Source: Rhodoplanes sp963724735 (GTDB lineage Bacteria > Pseudomonadota > Alphaproteobacteria > Rhizobiales > Xanthobacteraceae). Taken from it: a stretch of DNA of 64,000 bases. Positions 37,478 to 46,613 of this stretch are shown in pieces. The stretch covers positions 12,037-76,036 of the forward strand of contig CAVRVX010000031.1 in the NCBI GenBank assembly GCA_963724735.1. Reading direction: 5' to 3'. The first letter of the stretch is position 1. The number at the start of each line of letters is the position of its first letter. The notes under the pieces were generated by a model. The model saw only the letters and a list, made by a program, of their open reading frames with translations, did no database searches and was not told the origin of the DNA. The translations under genes were made by a program, and so were the position numbers.

Positions 37478-38683
37478 ATGGACACAAAGCCTCTTGCCGG
37501 CGTTCGCGTTCTCGAATTGGCTCGCGTTCTCGCGGGTCCGTGGGCCGGGCAATTGCTGGCCGACCTCGGCGCCGAGGTCATCAAGGTCGAGCGGCCGGGG
37601 ACGGGAGACGACACCCGCACGTGGGGACCGCCCTTTGTCCGGGGGCGCAATGGCGAGCAGCTCGACTCCGCCTATTACCATTCGACCAATCGCGGTAAAC
37701 GATCGGTCTTCGCCGATTTCGAGACCGAGGCGGGTCGGGAGCTCGTGCATAAGCTCGCGCGCGAAGCCGATGTCGTGATCGAGAATTTCAAGCTGGACGG
37801 CCTCAAGCCGTTTGCGCTCGATTACGACAGCCTGCGGGCGATCAATCCGCGCCTCATCTATTGCTCGATCACGGGATTCGGGCAGACCGGGCCGTACGCG
37901 CCGCGTCCTGGCTACGACTACCTGATCCAGGCGATGGGCGGCATCATGCATCTTACCGGCGAGCCGGATCGCGAGCCGATGAAGATCGGCGTCGCCTTCG
38001 CCGATGTCTTTACCGGCATGTATGCGGCGGTCGCCATCGAGGCGGCGCTGATTGAGCGCGAACGCAGCGGGCAGGGGCAGCATATCGACATGTCGCTGCT
38101 TGACGTCATGGTCGGCGTCCTCGCCAATCAGGCGCTCAATTATCTCGTGTCGGGAGTCTCTCCCAAACGGATGGGAAATGCACACCCGAACGTCGTGCCG
38201 TATCAGGTCTTCCCGACCGCCGACGGACACATCGTGATCGCTGTCGGCAACGATGGGCAATTCCTGCGTCTGTGCGACGTCCTTGGCTTGCCTGAGCTTG
38301 CGGCGGACGCGCGGTACCAGTCGAATGCGGGGCGCGTTGCCGCGCGGGCGGAATTGGTTGCGAGCATCGCCGCCCGCACCGTTCGCATGAAGCGAGCGGA
38401 ACTGCTCGTTGCGTTTGAAAAAGCCGGCGTCCCGACCGGGCCGATTCACGACATCGCCGATGTCTTCGCCGACCCGCAGGTGGTCGCCCGCGGTATGCGG
38501 CTCGATCTGCCCGCTCCCGATGCAGACGGCGGCACCGTCCCGGGGGTCCGCACGCCGATCCTTTTTTCGCGCACGTCGCTCACCTATGAGCAGGCCTCGC
38601 CGCGGCTCGGCGCTGACACCGACGCGCTTCTTGCCGATCTTGCCCAGGGCAAGCCGGCGTTCCTCAGTTCCCGCGAAAAATAA
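37478..38683 (+). CDS. family III CoA transferase (CaiB/BaiF type)
   Basis: A 401-residue CoA transferase of the formyl-CoA/crotonobetainyl-CoA family. The first 40 residues read LAGVRVLELARVLAGPWAGQLLADLGAEVIKVERP, the standard signature, followed by FADFETEAGRELV and VIENFK, and GFGQTGPYAPRPGYDYLIQAMGG near residue 130. The catalytic aspartate is probably that in MKIGVAFADVFTGMYA near residue 175. The acyl substrate is unknown. ATG 37478 is the family start. It is convergent with the kinase gene at 38696, 12 bases away. Confidence 0.92.
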   Translation: MDTKPLAGVRVLELARVLAGPWAGQLLADLGAEVIKVERPGTGDDTRTWGPPFVRGRNGEQLDSAYYHSTNRGKRSVFADFETEAGRELVHKLAREADVVIENFKLDGLKPFALDYDSLRAINPRLIYCSITGFGQTGPYAPRPGYDYLIQAMGGIMHLTGEPDREPMKIGVAFADVFTGMYAAVAIEAALIERERSGQGQHIDMSLLDVMVGVLANQALNYLVSGVSPKRMGNAHPNVVPYQVFPTADGHIVIAVGNDGQFLRLCDVLGLPELAADARYQSNAGRVAARAELVASIAARTVRMKRAELLVAFEKAGVPTGPIHDIADVFADPQVVARGMRLDLPAPDADGGTVPGVRTPILFSRTSLTYEQASPRLGADTDALLADLAQGKPAFLSSREK

Positions 38684-38695
38684 AATCGGGATGGA

Positions 38696-40462
38696 TCAGC
38701 CGACCGATGCGGCGGAGTTCTCTTTTGCCGCCGGCAGCGTCAGCGTGAAAGTCGTCCCGTGCCCCGGACCGGCGCTCTCCGCGTCGATCGCGCCGCCGTG
38801 CAGGTCGACGATGCGCTTGACGATCGACAGGCCGAGCCCGATCGAGCTCTCGCCTCCCGTCGGTTTGGCGGACAGACGTTGGAAACGGCCATATAGGCGG
38901 GAAATGTCCTGTTGGGACATGCCAGGTCCTTCGTCCTTGACGCGAATATGCGCGCCGTCCGCCTGCAGGTCGAGCGACAACTCGATGCGTCCGCCGATCG
39001 GGCTGTATTTGATCGCATTGCTGATCAGATTGTCGATCGCCTCGCGAATCCGGTCGCCGTCGCACTCGATCGGCTTTCCTGCCGGAGCGGACACCTGGAT
39101 GAGTTGCTGCTTCTTCGCGGCGAGCGGTTGATTTGCCTCCGCAACGTCCTTGACGATGACCGCAAGATCGACCGGCTCGCGCCGGATGGTGATGTTCAGC
39201 GCATCAGCCATGGCATCGGTGATCAGGCTTTCAACCATGTCGGTCAGCCGGTCGGCGGCGTTATGAATGTGCCTAATCTGCGCGACCGCGTTCTCCATAG
39301 AACGTTTGGGGTCGGCGAGCATGCGCTCGAGCATCTCCGCCCGACCGATGATCACCGAAAGCGGATTGCGCAGGTCATGGGCGACCGTGCCGAGGATTTC
39401 TCGCTTGAACGAGTTCGCGCGCTGCAGTCGCGCCCATTGCGCCGCAAGACGGCGGTTCGCCGCGGTCAGCTCGCGCGTGCGCTGATTGACGCGCTCCTCC
39501 AGGCGGGTATTCGCCTCCTGAAGCTGCTCGTAGAGAATGACATTGTCGAAGGCGACGGACAGCTTGCTGGCGAAGAGTTCGACCAGCGTCTGATCGGTGT
39601 CGGACAGCGGGCGCCTGGCATGCAGCACCACGACCACTTCGCGTTCGCTCGCAGTGCCGATATAGAGCGTCGACCACTGCGCGGCGAATTGATGGCCACG
39701 TTGGCGAAAGGCTTGCTCGACCCAATGACGCAATTCCGCATCGAATGCCTTCGCCGTGTCGGCTCCGATGTAGGGCGTGTAGCACCCGGAAGCCGCCAGC
39801 ACATTGAAAGCGTGATCGGCCGGTCCGCTGTCGTGGCACACGAGGATGCCGTCACAGTCGACATTGATCAACGAAGCGAGCTGCGTGAGCACGCCTTCGG
39901 CGAGGCGCTGGATCGACTTGAAGTCGTATAGCGTCGAGGCGGCGTCGACGATGATCTCCAGGCCGTGCCGCGTCTCCATCATACGCTGCAATTGCTGATA
40001 GCTTCGCAGCGCAGCGGTCAGCGAGGTGAACAGCTTGTCAGCCGTCAGCTCTGTCTTGGCCTTGTAGTCATTGATGTCGTAATCGACGATGACCCGCCGC
40101 TCCGGCGCCTGACCTGGCTGGCCGGTGCGCAGAATGATGCGGACGGTCTCATTCTTGAGCTCGTTGCGGATGTAATTGACGAGGTCGAGGCCGGCATTGT
40201 CGGTCTCCATGATCACGTCGAGCAGCGCCACCGCGACATCCGGGTGCTCGCGCATCAAAGCCCGCCCTTCCTCGGCCGAATAGGCGGATAGGATTTCGAG
40301 TCCTTGACCGTTCAACGAATAGTCGCTGAGCGCATAGCGGGTTCCGTCATGCACGGCCGGCTCATCGTCGATGATGACTACCTTCCAGCGCGGCCCCGGC
40401 TCGCAGGCTCGTTGGCCGTCCGAGTCCTCGATGAGATCGATGATATCGTTGGGGTCAGCCAT
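38696..40462 (-). CDS. receiver-DUF3369-histidine kinase hybrid
   Basis: A 588-residue cytoplasmic signalling protein. An N-terminal receiver domain (about residues 26-150) has DDE at 32-34 and the phospho-acceptor Asp82 in ALLDVIM. A DUF3369 region follows (about 160-310), then a coiled coil. The HisKA domain has His362 in TVAHDLRNPLS, and the ATPase domain has the N box DNLISNAIKYSP and G boxes KDEGPGM and GLGLSIV. There is no membrane segment and no DNA-binding domain, so phosphate probably arrives from the upstream kinase. Its start overlaps the end of that kinase gene by 8 bases. Confidence 0.9.
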   Translation of the reverse strand: MADPNDIIDLIEDSDGQRACEPGPRWKVVIIDDEPAVHDGTRYALSDYSLNGQGLEILSAYSAEEGRALMREHPDVAVALLDVIMETDNAGLDLVNYIRNELKNETVRIILRTGQPGQAPERRVIVDYDINDYKAKTELTADKLFTSLTAALRSYQQLQRMMETRHGLEIIVDAASTLYDFKSIQRLAEGVLTQLASLINVDCDGILVCHDSGPADHAFNVLAASGCYTPYIGADTAKAFDAELRHWVEQAFRQRGHQFAAQWSTLYIGTASEREVVVVLHARRPLSDTDQTLVELFASKLSVAFDNVILYEQLQEANTRLEERVNQRTRELTAANRRLAAQWARLQRANSFKREILGTVAHDLRNPLSVIIGRAEMLERMLADPKRSMENAVAQIRHIHNAADRLTDMVESLITDAMADALNITIRREPVDLAVIVKDVAEANQPLAAKKQQLIQVSAPAGKPIECDGDRIREAIDNLISNAIKYSPIGGRIELSLDLQADGAHIRVKDEGPGMSQQDISRLYGRFQRLSAKPTGGESSIGLGLSIVKRIVDLHGGAIDAESAGPGHGTTFTLTLPAAKENSAASVG

Positions 40463-42560
40463 GGGCTTCGTCCATCGCTTGCAGCGCGGAGGCCGAAGGG
40501 GTTTGGTGCGGCGCTGCGCGCGGAAGGACGATACGAATTGTCGTCCCCCTCCCCCGTGCGGAGACGAGAGACAGTCGACCGCCGAGACTCTGCGTCACGA
40601 GATTGTGGATAATGTGCAGGCCGAGCCCGGTCCCCCCTTGGCTCCGCCGCGTCGTGAAGAAGGGATCGAACGCGCGCCGTCGAACCTCCTCGCTCATGCC
40701 GACGCCGTTATCGGCGATGATGATTTCGACATCGTGTTCGCCGAGCGGACGCACTTTGACCCTGATACTGCCGGTGCGTCCATCCGGGAAGGCATGGTTG
40801 ACGGCATTGAGGAACACGTTTGTGAGCACTTGGCCATAGGACCCCGGATCGCTGTCCATGACGATGCCGGGCGGGATATCGAGCTCGATCCCGACCTGCG
40901 CCTTGCGCAAGACTGGCCGCACGCTGGCGACGATCTGTTCGGTCGCCTCGCCCAGGTCGAACTCGCGCCGCTCGGCATGGCTGCGGTCGACCGCGACCTG
41001 CTTGAACGACTGGATCAGGTCGCCGGCGCGGTGGAGGTTGGCGACGAGCTGGCGCGCCGCGTCGCCGACATTGCCGATGAATTGGTCGAGGCGCGACCGG
41101 CGAAGCGACCCCTGCTTCGTCTCGGCGGCGAACATGTCGCACCGGCGGACGAGGCTCGAGGCGACGGTAAGGCTGATGCCGACCGGATTATTGACCTCGT
41201 GCGCGACGCCGGCGACGAGCCCGCCCAAGGCGGCAAGCTTTTCGGCGTCGATCAGGCTCTTCTGCGTGTCGCGCAGTTCCGTGAGCGCAGTCTCGGCGCG
41301 CTCCTTTGAGGCGCGCAGTTCGATCTCCGCCCTGCGTCTGGCCATCGCATTCTCCCGAAACACCTCCACGGCGCGCGCCATGTCGCCGATCTCGTCGCGC
41401 GCCTCGGTGTCCTCGATCACCCGGCCGTAACGTCCCGACACGATCGCGTGCATTGCGGTTTGCAGCTCGCGCAGGGGCAGCCGAATGCTGCGTGCGACGA
41501 TCACCCCGCCGATCACGATCGCCGACAGAAAGCCGGCGGCGACCAGCACGACGGTGTGAAACATATCGGTCATCGTGCGGTCGAAACTCGCCTGCGCGCG
41601 CTGCTCGCGCTGCCGCATCTGGGATTGGAGGCCGTCGATGATGGAGATCATCGTGGCCTGATTGCCGTCGATCGCGGTGCGCAGCACCTGGGTGCGGGCG
41701 GCAAATTTCGCGGCGAGATTGCTCAGGCCGACGCGCAGCGACCGCGCCCGTTGGCTCAGCGCATTGAGCGAGGCTCGTTGAAGCTCGTCTTCGGCCAGGT
41801 CGATCATGACCGGAATGGTCTTCTCAATCGTCTCGGTGTTGCGCTGCGCCTCCTCGACGGCGGTCGAGGCGAGCGAAAGGTAATAGGCGTTGGCCGCGAC
41901 GACAGAGGCTGTGAAGGCCTCTCGCGACTTGACGAGCGACGGCCGGATCAACGCATCCTGCTGTGCGATCGATCCTTCGAGAATCGAGTAGAGACCGGCC
42001 ATTTCGCGCGCCGGCCGCAGCACCTCGTCCTCGTAGATATGGGTGATGGTCGCTTGCACGGCGCGCAGTTCGTTGAAGCCGTCGAGGAAACGTTCGGTCA
42101 CGCCGGCGAGGTCGACCATCGCCGAAGCGAGCATCGGATCGGCGGGGCTGCGCGTGCGCAACGTGCCGAGCACAGCCTCGCGCACCAATAGGATTTCCGC
42201 AAAAGTCTCCGGGTTGGGCTCGTTGATGTAGCGATGGATGAGATTTTGGAGGCGACCCGCCTCGCCTTCGAGCAGAACCAGGAGCACGTCGGACTCACGC
42301 ACCTGCCGCAATTCGTCCCAGGCGCGGGTAAGCGCGATCCCGCCGGTCCAGATCAGGCCGGCCAGGATGGCGACCACGGCCGAGTTGAGCACCGCGATCG
42401 ACAGGATCCGCCACCCGATCGGCAAGGCGCGGACGAGGCGCTCGAGATCGAAGCTCCAGCCGCCGACTGGCGTGCGGGTAGAGGTCGTCGACGCGGGGGA
42501 ATGATCTTGTGCGATGACCGCCAAGGACCGTCTCTCACTCAACTTGGCGTATGCGTTCAA
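40455..42560 (-). CDS. membrane sensor histidine kinase with HAMP domain
   Basis: A 701-residue kinase. One transmembrane helix lies at about residues 50-75, then a roughly 260-residue mostly helical periplasmic domain, a second transmembrane helix at about 335-357, HAMP (about 358-410), a coiled coil, and HisKA with His454 in GVAHEVNNPVG. The ATPase domain shows N box LTNVFLNAVNHAFP and GTGLGLHII. The periplasmic part resembles TorS-like helical sensor domains that read a partner binding protein. The start is a TTG at 42560 that overlaps the dctP-like gene by 26 bases, so the three genes form one operon. Confidence 0.9.
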   Translation of the reverse strand: MNAYAKLSERRSLAVIAQDHSPASTTSTRTPVGGWSFDLERLVRALPIGWRILSIAVLNSAVVAILAGLIWTGGIALTRAWDELRQVRESDVLLVLLEGEAGRLQNLIHRYINEPNPETFAEILLVREAVLGTLRTRSPADPMLASAMVDLAGVTERFLDGFNELRAVQATITHIYEDEVLRPAREMAGLYSILEGSIAQQDALIRPSLVKSREAFTASVVAANAYYLSLASTAVEEAQRNTETIEKTIPVMIDLAEDELQRASLNALSQRARSLRVGLSNLAAKFAARTQVLRTAIDGNQATMISIIDGLQSQMRQREQRAQASFDRTMTDMFHTVVLVAAGFLSAIVIGGVIVARSIRLPLRELQTAMHAIVSGRYGRVIEDTEARDEIGDMARAVEVFRENAMARRRAEIELRASKERAETALTELRDTQKSLIDAEKLAALGGLVAGVAHEVNNPVGISLTVASSLVRRCDMFAAETKQGSLRRSRLDQFIGNVGDAARQLVANLHRAGDLIQSFKQVAVDRSHAERREFDLGEATEQIVASVRPVLRKAQVGIELDIPPGIVMDSDPGSYGQVLTNVFLNAVNHAFPDGRTGSIRVKVRPLGEHDVEIIIADNGVGMSEEVRRRAFDPFFTTRRSQGGTGLGLHIIHNLVTQSLGGRLSLVSARGRGTTIRIVLPRAAPHQTPSASALQAMDEAHG

Positions 42561-43515
42561 TCAGCCGGGCGAGCGCTGGATCGCTCTTCGCTTTGGCGTA
42601 GATCGGCGCCATGGCCTCCTGGAACGCCTGCCGGGGAAACTCGGTGATGATCAGGTTGCCGGCGGCGAGCGCGCGCAGGCGCGACTGTTCCTCGAGTTCC
42701 GTCCACCGCAGGCGCATGAACCGGTTCGACTCGCGCGCCGCTTCGCGAAAGATCGCTTTGTCCTCCTCCGAGAGGCTTTCCCAAGCGCGTTTCGACATGA
42801 TCAGAACTTCCGGACTCATCGTATGCTCAGTCACGGTGTAATTGCGTGCGATCTTGTAATGGCCGGTGGTCACATAGGACGGCCAGTTGTTCTCAGCCCC
42901 GTCGATGAGGCCGGTGGTCAGTCCAGTTTCGACTTGCCCGTACGGAAGCGCAACCGGCACAGCACCGAGCGCCTTCGCCATATCGATCATGAGCTCCGAC
43001 TGCTGCACCCGGAGGCGCAGGCCTTTGAGATCGTCGAGAGTGTGAACCGCTCGATTGCGGGTGTAGATCGAACGCGCTCCCGAATCGTAGAAGGTCAGCC
43101 CAATGAAGCCCTGGGACCCGAAGCTTGCCAGGATCTCATCCCCGATCGGACCATCGAGCACCGCATGCAGATGATCTATAGAACGAAATAGGAACGGCAG
43201 GCCGAGCACGGTTGCGAGCGGGACGAAAGAGGCCAGGGGGGCGATGTTGGTCCGGTTGAGATCGATTGCGCCAACGCGCGTCTGCTCAATCGTTTCCTTT
43301 TCCTCGCCGAGCTGGCGCGAGTGGAAGACGCGGATGGTGTGTCGCCCCTTGGTTCGCTCTTCGATCAGGCGGCCCATTAGGACCACCGCCTGGACGGTCG
43401 GGTAATCAGCGGTTTGGGTGTCCGCAACGCGGAATTCCCGCGCGGCGGCCGCCGACGGCTGCGCCGCCGCCGCAAGGACCACCGCCAGGATGCAAGCGCT
43501 CCATGCTGAGGACAA
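42535..43515 (-). CDS. TRAP-type periplasmic solute-binding protein (DctP family)
   Basis: A 326-residue exported binding protein. The signal peptide ends near AAAAREF. DctP-family landmarks include HTIRVFHSRQLGEEKETIEQTRVGAIDL near residue 60, the ligand arginine region LKGLRLRVQQSELMI near 165, and GLIDGAENNWPSY near 205. No TRAP permease subunits (DctQ/DctM) are nearby; instead the gene heads an operon with a sensor kinase and a receiver-kinase protein. I infer that it presents its ligand to the kinase, not a transporter. Ligand unknown. The start is a TTG with AAGG nine bases upstream. Confidence 0.9.
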   Translation of the reverse strand: MSSAWSACILAVVLAAAAQPSAAAAREFRVADTQTADYPTVQAVVLMGRLIEERTKGRHTIRVFHSRQLGEEKETIEQTRVGAIDLNRTNIAPLASFVPLATVLGLPFLFRSIDHLHAVLDGPIGDEILASFGSQGFIGLTFYDSGARSIYTRNRAVHTLDDLKGLRLRVQQSELMIDMAKALGAVPVALPYGQVETGLTTGLIDGAENNWPSYVTTGHYKIARNYTVTEHTMSPEVLIMSKRAWESLSEEDKAIFREAARESNRFMRLRWTELEEQSRLRALAAGNLIITEFPRQAFQEAMAPIYAKAKSDPALARLIERIRQVE

Positions 43516-43530
43516 AATTCGGATGCCTTG

Positions 43531-43542
43531 TCAATCGATTGA
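43531..43542. promoter_or_regulatory. 12-bp perfect palindrome in the divergent dctP/ugpB spacer
   Basis: TCAATCGATTGA is a perfect palindrome 16 bases before the dctP-like start codon and about 180 bases before the ugpB-like start. Its place suggests an operator or promoter element for the sensory operon. It is not a site I can name, and one 12-bp palindrome could occur by chance. Confidence 0.3.
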
Positions 43543-43723
43543 ACTTCAGTTCGTGCGCGCAAAACTCTACCGAAAGGCCAGTCCGATGGCTACTACGACA
43601 TCATCCGATCGCGCTTCTGCCCCATGTCTGTGGTGATCGTGCGGCGAGAGGTTCAACGGGACCGTCCCACGGATGGCCGCAAATCGCGCACCCGATGAGC
43701 CAGAATTCGCGCGGAGGTTGCCG

Positions 43724-45052
43724 ATGCTGCCGCTGAGGCGAACGCACTTAACTGCGGTTGTGGCGGCCGCGTTCGCCTTGTTTACGGGTGCTGGCCGAGC
43801 AGAAGCGGCTATGGATATCCAGCTCTGGCATGCAATGCCGGGCGAACTCGGCCGCCAATTCGAACGCATCGTCTCGGGTTTCAATGCCTCGCAATCGCTT
43901 TATCGCATCGTCCCGATGTACAAAGGCAGCTACACCGAGACGGTGACTGCGGCCATCTTCGCCATGCGGACCCGCACCCATCCGGCGGTCGTACAAGTGA
44001 ACGAAATCGCGACCGCGACAATGATGGCGGCGAAAGGCGCAATCTATCCCGTGTTCGAGTTGATGCAGGATGCTGGAGAGGCCTTCGACACCGCCCAGTT
44101 CCTGCCCGCGATTGCCGGTTTCTATACCGATCTAACCGGCAACCTCCTTTCGTATCCCTTCAACGCCTCGACCCCTATCCTCTTTTATAACAAATCCATG
44201 TTTCGCGAGGCCGGGCTCAACGACAAGGTCGCGCCTCGGACCTGGCCCGAGGTCGAGCAGGCTGCGCGACGGCTGCGACGCGCCGGTGCATCCTGCGGCT
44301 TCAGCAGTCATTGGCCGTCGTGGGTTCATATCGAGAATTTCTCAGCCCTGCACGATTTGCCGCTGGCGACCCAATCGAACGGGCTTGGCGGCCTGAATGC
44401 CGAGTTGACCATCAACAATCCGGCGCTGGTCCGACATGTCGCCGCGCTCGCGGCGTGGCAAAAAACGAAGCTGTTCGACTATGGCGGGCGCGGGACCACG
44501 GCAGAGCCGAAATTCCAGGCGGGTGAATGCGGAGTGTTTCTCGGCTCCTCGGCGCTCAACGCCGAATTTCGCGCAAAAGCCAATTTCGAGATTGGCTACG
44601 GACTGCTTCCTTACTGGCCCGACATTCGCGCCACCGCGCAAAATTCAATGATCGGCGGCGCAAGTTTCTGGGTGTTGCGTGGACGGCCCGATGGGGAATA
44701 CCGCGGCGTCGCGCGGTTCTTCGCATATCTCTCGCAGCCGGAAGTCCAATCGGACTGGCACCGCAGCACCGGCTATCTTCCGATCACCACGGCAGCCTAC
44801 GAACTCACGCGCGCAAAGGGGTTTTACGAGTCCAATCCCGGCGCGGCGATCGCGATCAAGCAGGTTACGCTGAATACGCCAACGGCGAACTCCAAGGCCA
44901 TCAGGCTCGGCTCGTTCATACTCATCCGTGACGTCATCGAGGACGAATTGGAGCAGGCGCTGTCCGGCAAGAAGACCGCTAAGGATGCCCTCGATAGCGC
45001 GGTCAAGCGGGGGAACGACCTGCTCCGCCAGTTCGAGCGGGCCAACAAGTGA
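43724..45052 (+). CDS. ABC-type extracellular solute-binding protein, UgpB-like
   Basis: A 442-residue binding protein (SBP_bac_1 family) closest in pattern to glycerol-3-phosphate binding protein UgpB. The signal peptide ends near GRAEAA, followed by MDIQLWHAMPGELGRQFERIVSGFN. Further UgpB-like stretches are YPFNASTPILFYNKSMFREAGL and the late TGYLPITTAAYELT. No UgpA, UgpE or UgpC genes follow, so it is an orphan here. It is divergent from the DctP/kinase operon, which may mean a shared regulatory function. The frame also has an earlier start at 43673, but only ATG 43724 gives a clean signal peptide. Confidence 0.88.
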   Translation: MLPLRRTHLTAVVAAAFALFTGAGRAEAAMDIQLWHAMPGELGRQFERIVSGFNASQSLYRIVPMYKGSYTETVTAAIFAMRTRTHPAVVQVNEIATATMMAAKGAIYPVFELMQDAGEAFDTAQFLPAIAGFYTDLTGNLLSYPFNASTPILFYNKSMFREAGLNDKVAPRTWPEVEQAARRLRRAGASCGFSSHWPSWVHIENFSALHDLPLATQSNGLGGLNAELTINNPALVRHVAALAAWQKTKLFDYGGRGTTAEPKFQAGECGVFLGSSALNAEFRAKANFEIGYGLLPYWPDIRATAQNSMIGGASFWVLRGRPDGEYRGVARFFAYLSQPEVQSDWHRSTGYLPITTAAYELTRAKGFYESNPGAAIAIKQVTLNTPTANSKAIRLGSFILIRDVIEDELEQALSGKKTAKDALDSAVKRGNDLLRQFERANK

Positions 45053-45071
45053 CCTAGCAGGGGACGACTGG

Positions 45072-46190
45072 TCACAAGCCAGGAGGGGACGATCCCCTCT
45101 CCACCCGTTCCGGAAACGCCGCCGCGAGCGCGTCGGCTTGCGGCGCGATTACGCCGCGCTCGGTGATCAGGCCAGTGACCAGACGCGCAGGCGTGACATC
45201 GAATCCGTGGTTTGCAACCGCCGCTTCCGGCGGGACGATCCGCACGGTCTCGATTCGCCCGTCGGCGGTCATCCCGGTGATGTGAGTTACTTCCTCAGGC
45301 CCGCGCTCTTCGATCGGGATTTCGGTGAGGCCGTCGCGCATCGAAAAGTCGATCGTCGGGGAGGGGAGGGCAATGTAGAAAGGCACGCCGGTGTCGTGCG
45401 CGGCGAGCGCCTTGAGATAGGTCCCGATCTTGTTGCACACATCGCCCTGCGCGGTGACCCGGTCAGCGCCGACAAGCGCCAGGTCGACTTGGCCGTGCTG
45501 CATCAGGTGACCGCCGGCGTTGTCGGCGATGACCGTACACGGCACGCCGTGCTGCTGAAGCTCCCAAGCGGTGAGCGCGGCGCCTTGATTGCGGGGACGC
45601 GTCTCATCGACAAAGACATGCACCGGAATTCCTTTGTCGTGCGCCGTGTAGATCGGCGCCGTCGCGGTTCCGATGTCGACAGTTGCGAGCCAGCCGGCGT
45701 TGCAATGGGTGAGCACGTTGACGCGGGCGTCGCTTTTGCGCCGGGCCACGGCTTCGATCAGCGCGACGCCCGTTCGCCCGATCGCCGCGTTGATGGCGAC
45801 ATCCTCGTCGGCGATCGCCTGGGCGCGCGCATAGGCGATCGCGACGCGCTCCCGCGGTGGCTGGTTGCGAACCGCCGCAGCCATCTGGGCGAGCGCCCAG
45901 CGGAGATTGACGGCGGTCGGACGGGTCGTCGCGAGGACATCGCAGGCGTGATCGAGCGCCGCGTCGGAAGCGTCGGCGTTGAGCGCGAGGCACACGCCGT
46001 AGGCGGCCGCGGCCCCGATCAACGGGGCGCCGCGCACGACCATGCTCTTGATCGCCCAGGCTGCCTCCTCGAGGGTGGTCAGGCGCACGGTGGCAAATCG
46101 ATGCGGCAGCCGCGTCTGATCGATCACGCCGACCGACCGGCCGTCGGCTTCGAGCCAAATGGTGCGCCAGGGCTTGCCCTCGATCTGCAT
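45072..46190 (-). CDS. mtnA: S-methyl-5-thioribose-1-phosphate isomerase
   Basis: The aldose-ketose isomerase of the methionine salvage pathway, related to eIF2B subunits. MVVRGAPLIGAAAAYGV is near residue 50, the catalytic cysteine in VLTHCNAGWLAT near 160, and the catalytic aspartate in LALVGADRVTAQGDV near 240, followed by NKIGTYLKAL. ATG 46190 starts the normal N-terminus (QIEGKPWRTIWLE) and gives 372 residues; the longer open frame to 46514 is not conserved. It is convergent with the UgpB gene. The C-terminal end contains a perfect 7-bp hairpin (45083-45099) that might also slow transcription from the other side. Confidence 0.94.
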   Translation of the reverse strand: MQIEGKPWRTIWLEADGRSVGVIDQTRLPHRFATVRLTTLEEAAWAIKSMVVRGAPLIGAAAAYGVCLALNADASDAALDHACDVLATTRPTAVNLRWALAQMAAAVRNQPPRERVAIAYARAQAIADEDVAINAAIGRTGVALIEAVARRKSDARVNVLTHCNAGWLATVDIGTATAPIYTAHDKGIPVHVFVDETRPRNQGAALTAWELQQHGVPCTVIADNAGGHLMQHGQVDLALVGADRVTAQGDVCNKIGTYLKALAAHDTGVPFYIALPSPTIDFSMRDGLTEIPIEERGPEEVTHITGMTADGRIETVRIVPPEAAVANHGFDVTPARLVTGLITERGVIAPQADALAAAFPERVERGSSPPGL

Positions 46191-46531
46191 GATCCTCGTC
46201 CGTGCGAATACTTCGAGAGCGGACCATAGCGCATGCGAGGGGCGCGCGTGGGCGCAAAGATTCGACCTCCCGCATGGATGACGACCGCCGCGGCGCTCCC
46301 GCTCACCGGCGCAAATGCGCGGGACCGGGCTGTTTGGCGAAAGAGCGTCCGACTGGATGTTTGGCGTGATGACGCGCCAAGATATGGTGCGGGCGCAGGA
46401 ACGCGCGGACTGGATTCGGCGAAGAAGCGTCTGACCGGCTGGCCTGCGGACTTGCCGCCATTCGCCGAGTTGCCCACCTACCGGTGATCGGATAATTTGC
46501 CCGCTCGCGACCAATCGGCACGGTCGGCGCG
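46191..46531. other. spacer between mtnA and tRNA-Arg
   Basis: This 341-base spacer holds the mtnA promoter. A plus-strand frame from ATG 46278 to 46487 would encode 69 residues ending in LTGWPADLPPFAELPTYR. Its composition looks protein-like, but I know no relative and see no clear ribosome site, so I leave it as a possible small gene. Confidence 0.35.
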
Positions 46532-46608
46532 GCGCCCGTAGCTCAGCTGGATAGAGCGTTGCCCTCCGAAGGCAAAGGTCAGAGGTTCGAATCCCCTCGG
46601 GCGCGCCA
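46532..46608 (+). tRNA. tRNA-Arg (anticodon CCG)
   Basis: A full 77-base cloverleaf with encoded CCA. The acceptor GCGCCCG (46532-46538) pairs with CGGGCGC (46598-46604). The D arm has AGCTCAGCTGGATAGAGC, the anticodon stem-loop is TTGCC-CTCCGAA-GGCAA with CCG as anticodon, and the T arm carries GGTTCGAATCC. The recombinase gene starts right behind its 3' end, so it probably served as an island attachment site. Confidence 0.97.
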
Positions 46609-46613
46609 CGATT

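Noticed and set aside
45083..45099. GAGGGGA-CGA-TCCCCTC hairpin as a bidirectional terminator
   Set aside because: No T-run on either side and it lies inside the mtnA coding sequence; too weak to list as a terminator.
46191..46514. N-terminal extension of MtnA by 108 residues
   Set aside because: Unconserved, Arg-rich and out of line with the family length; the normal start is at 46190.
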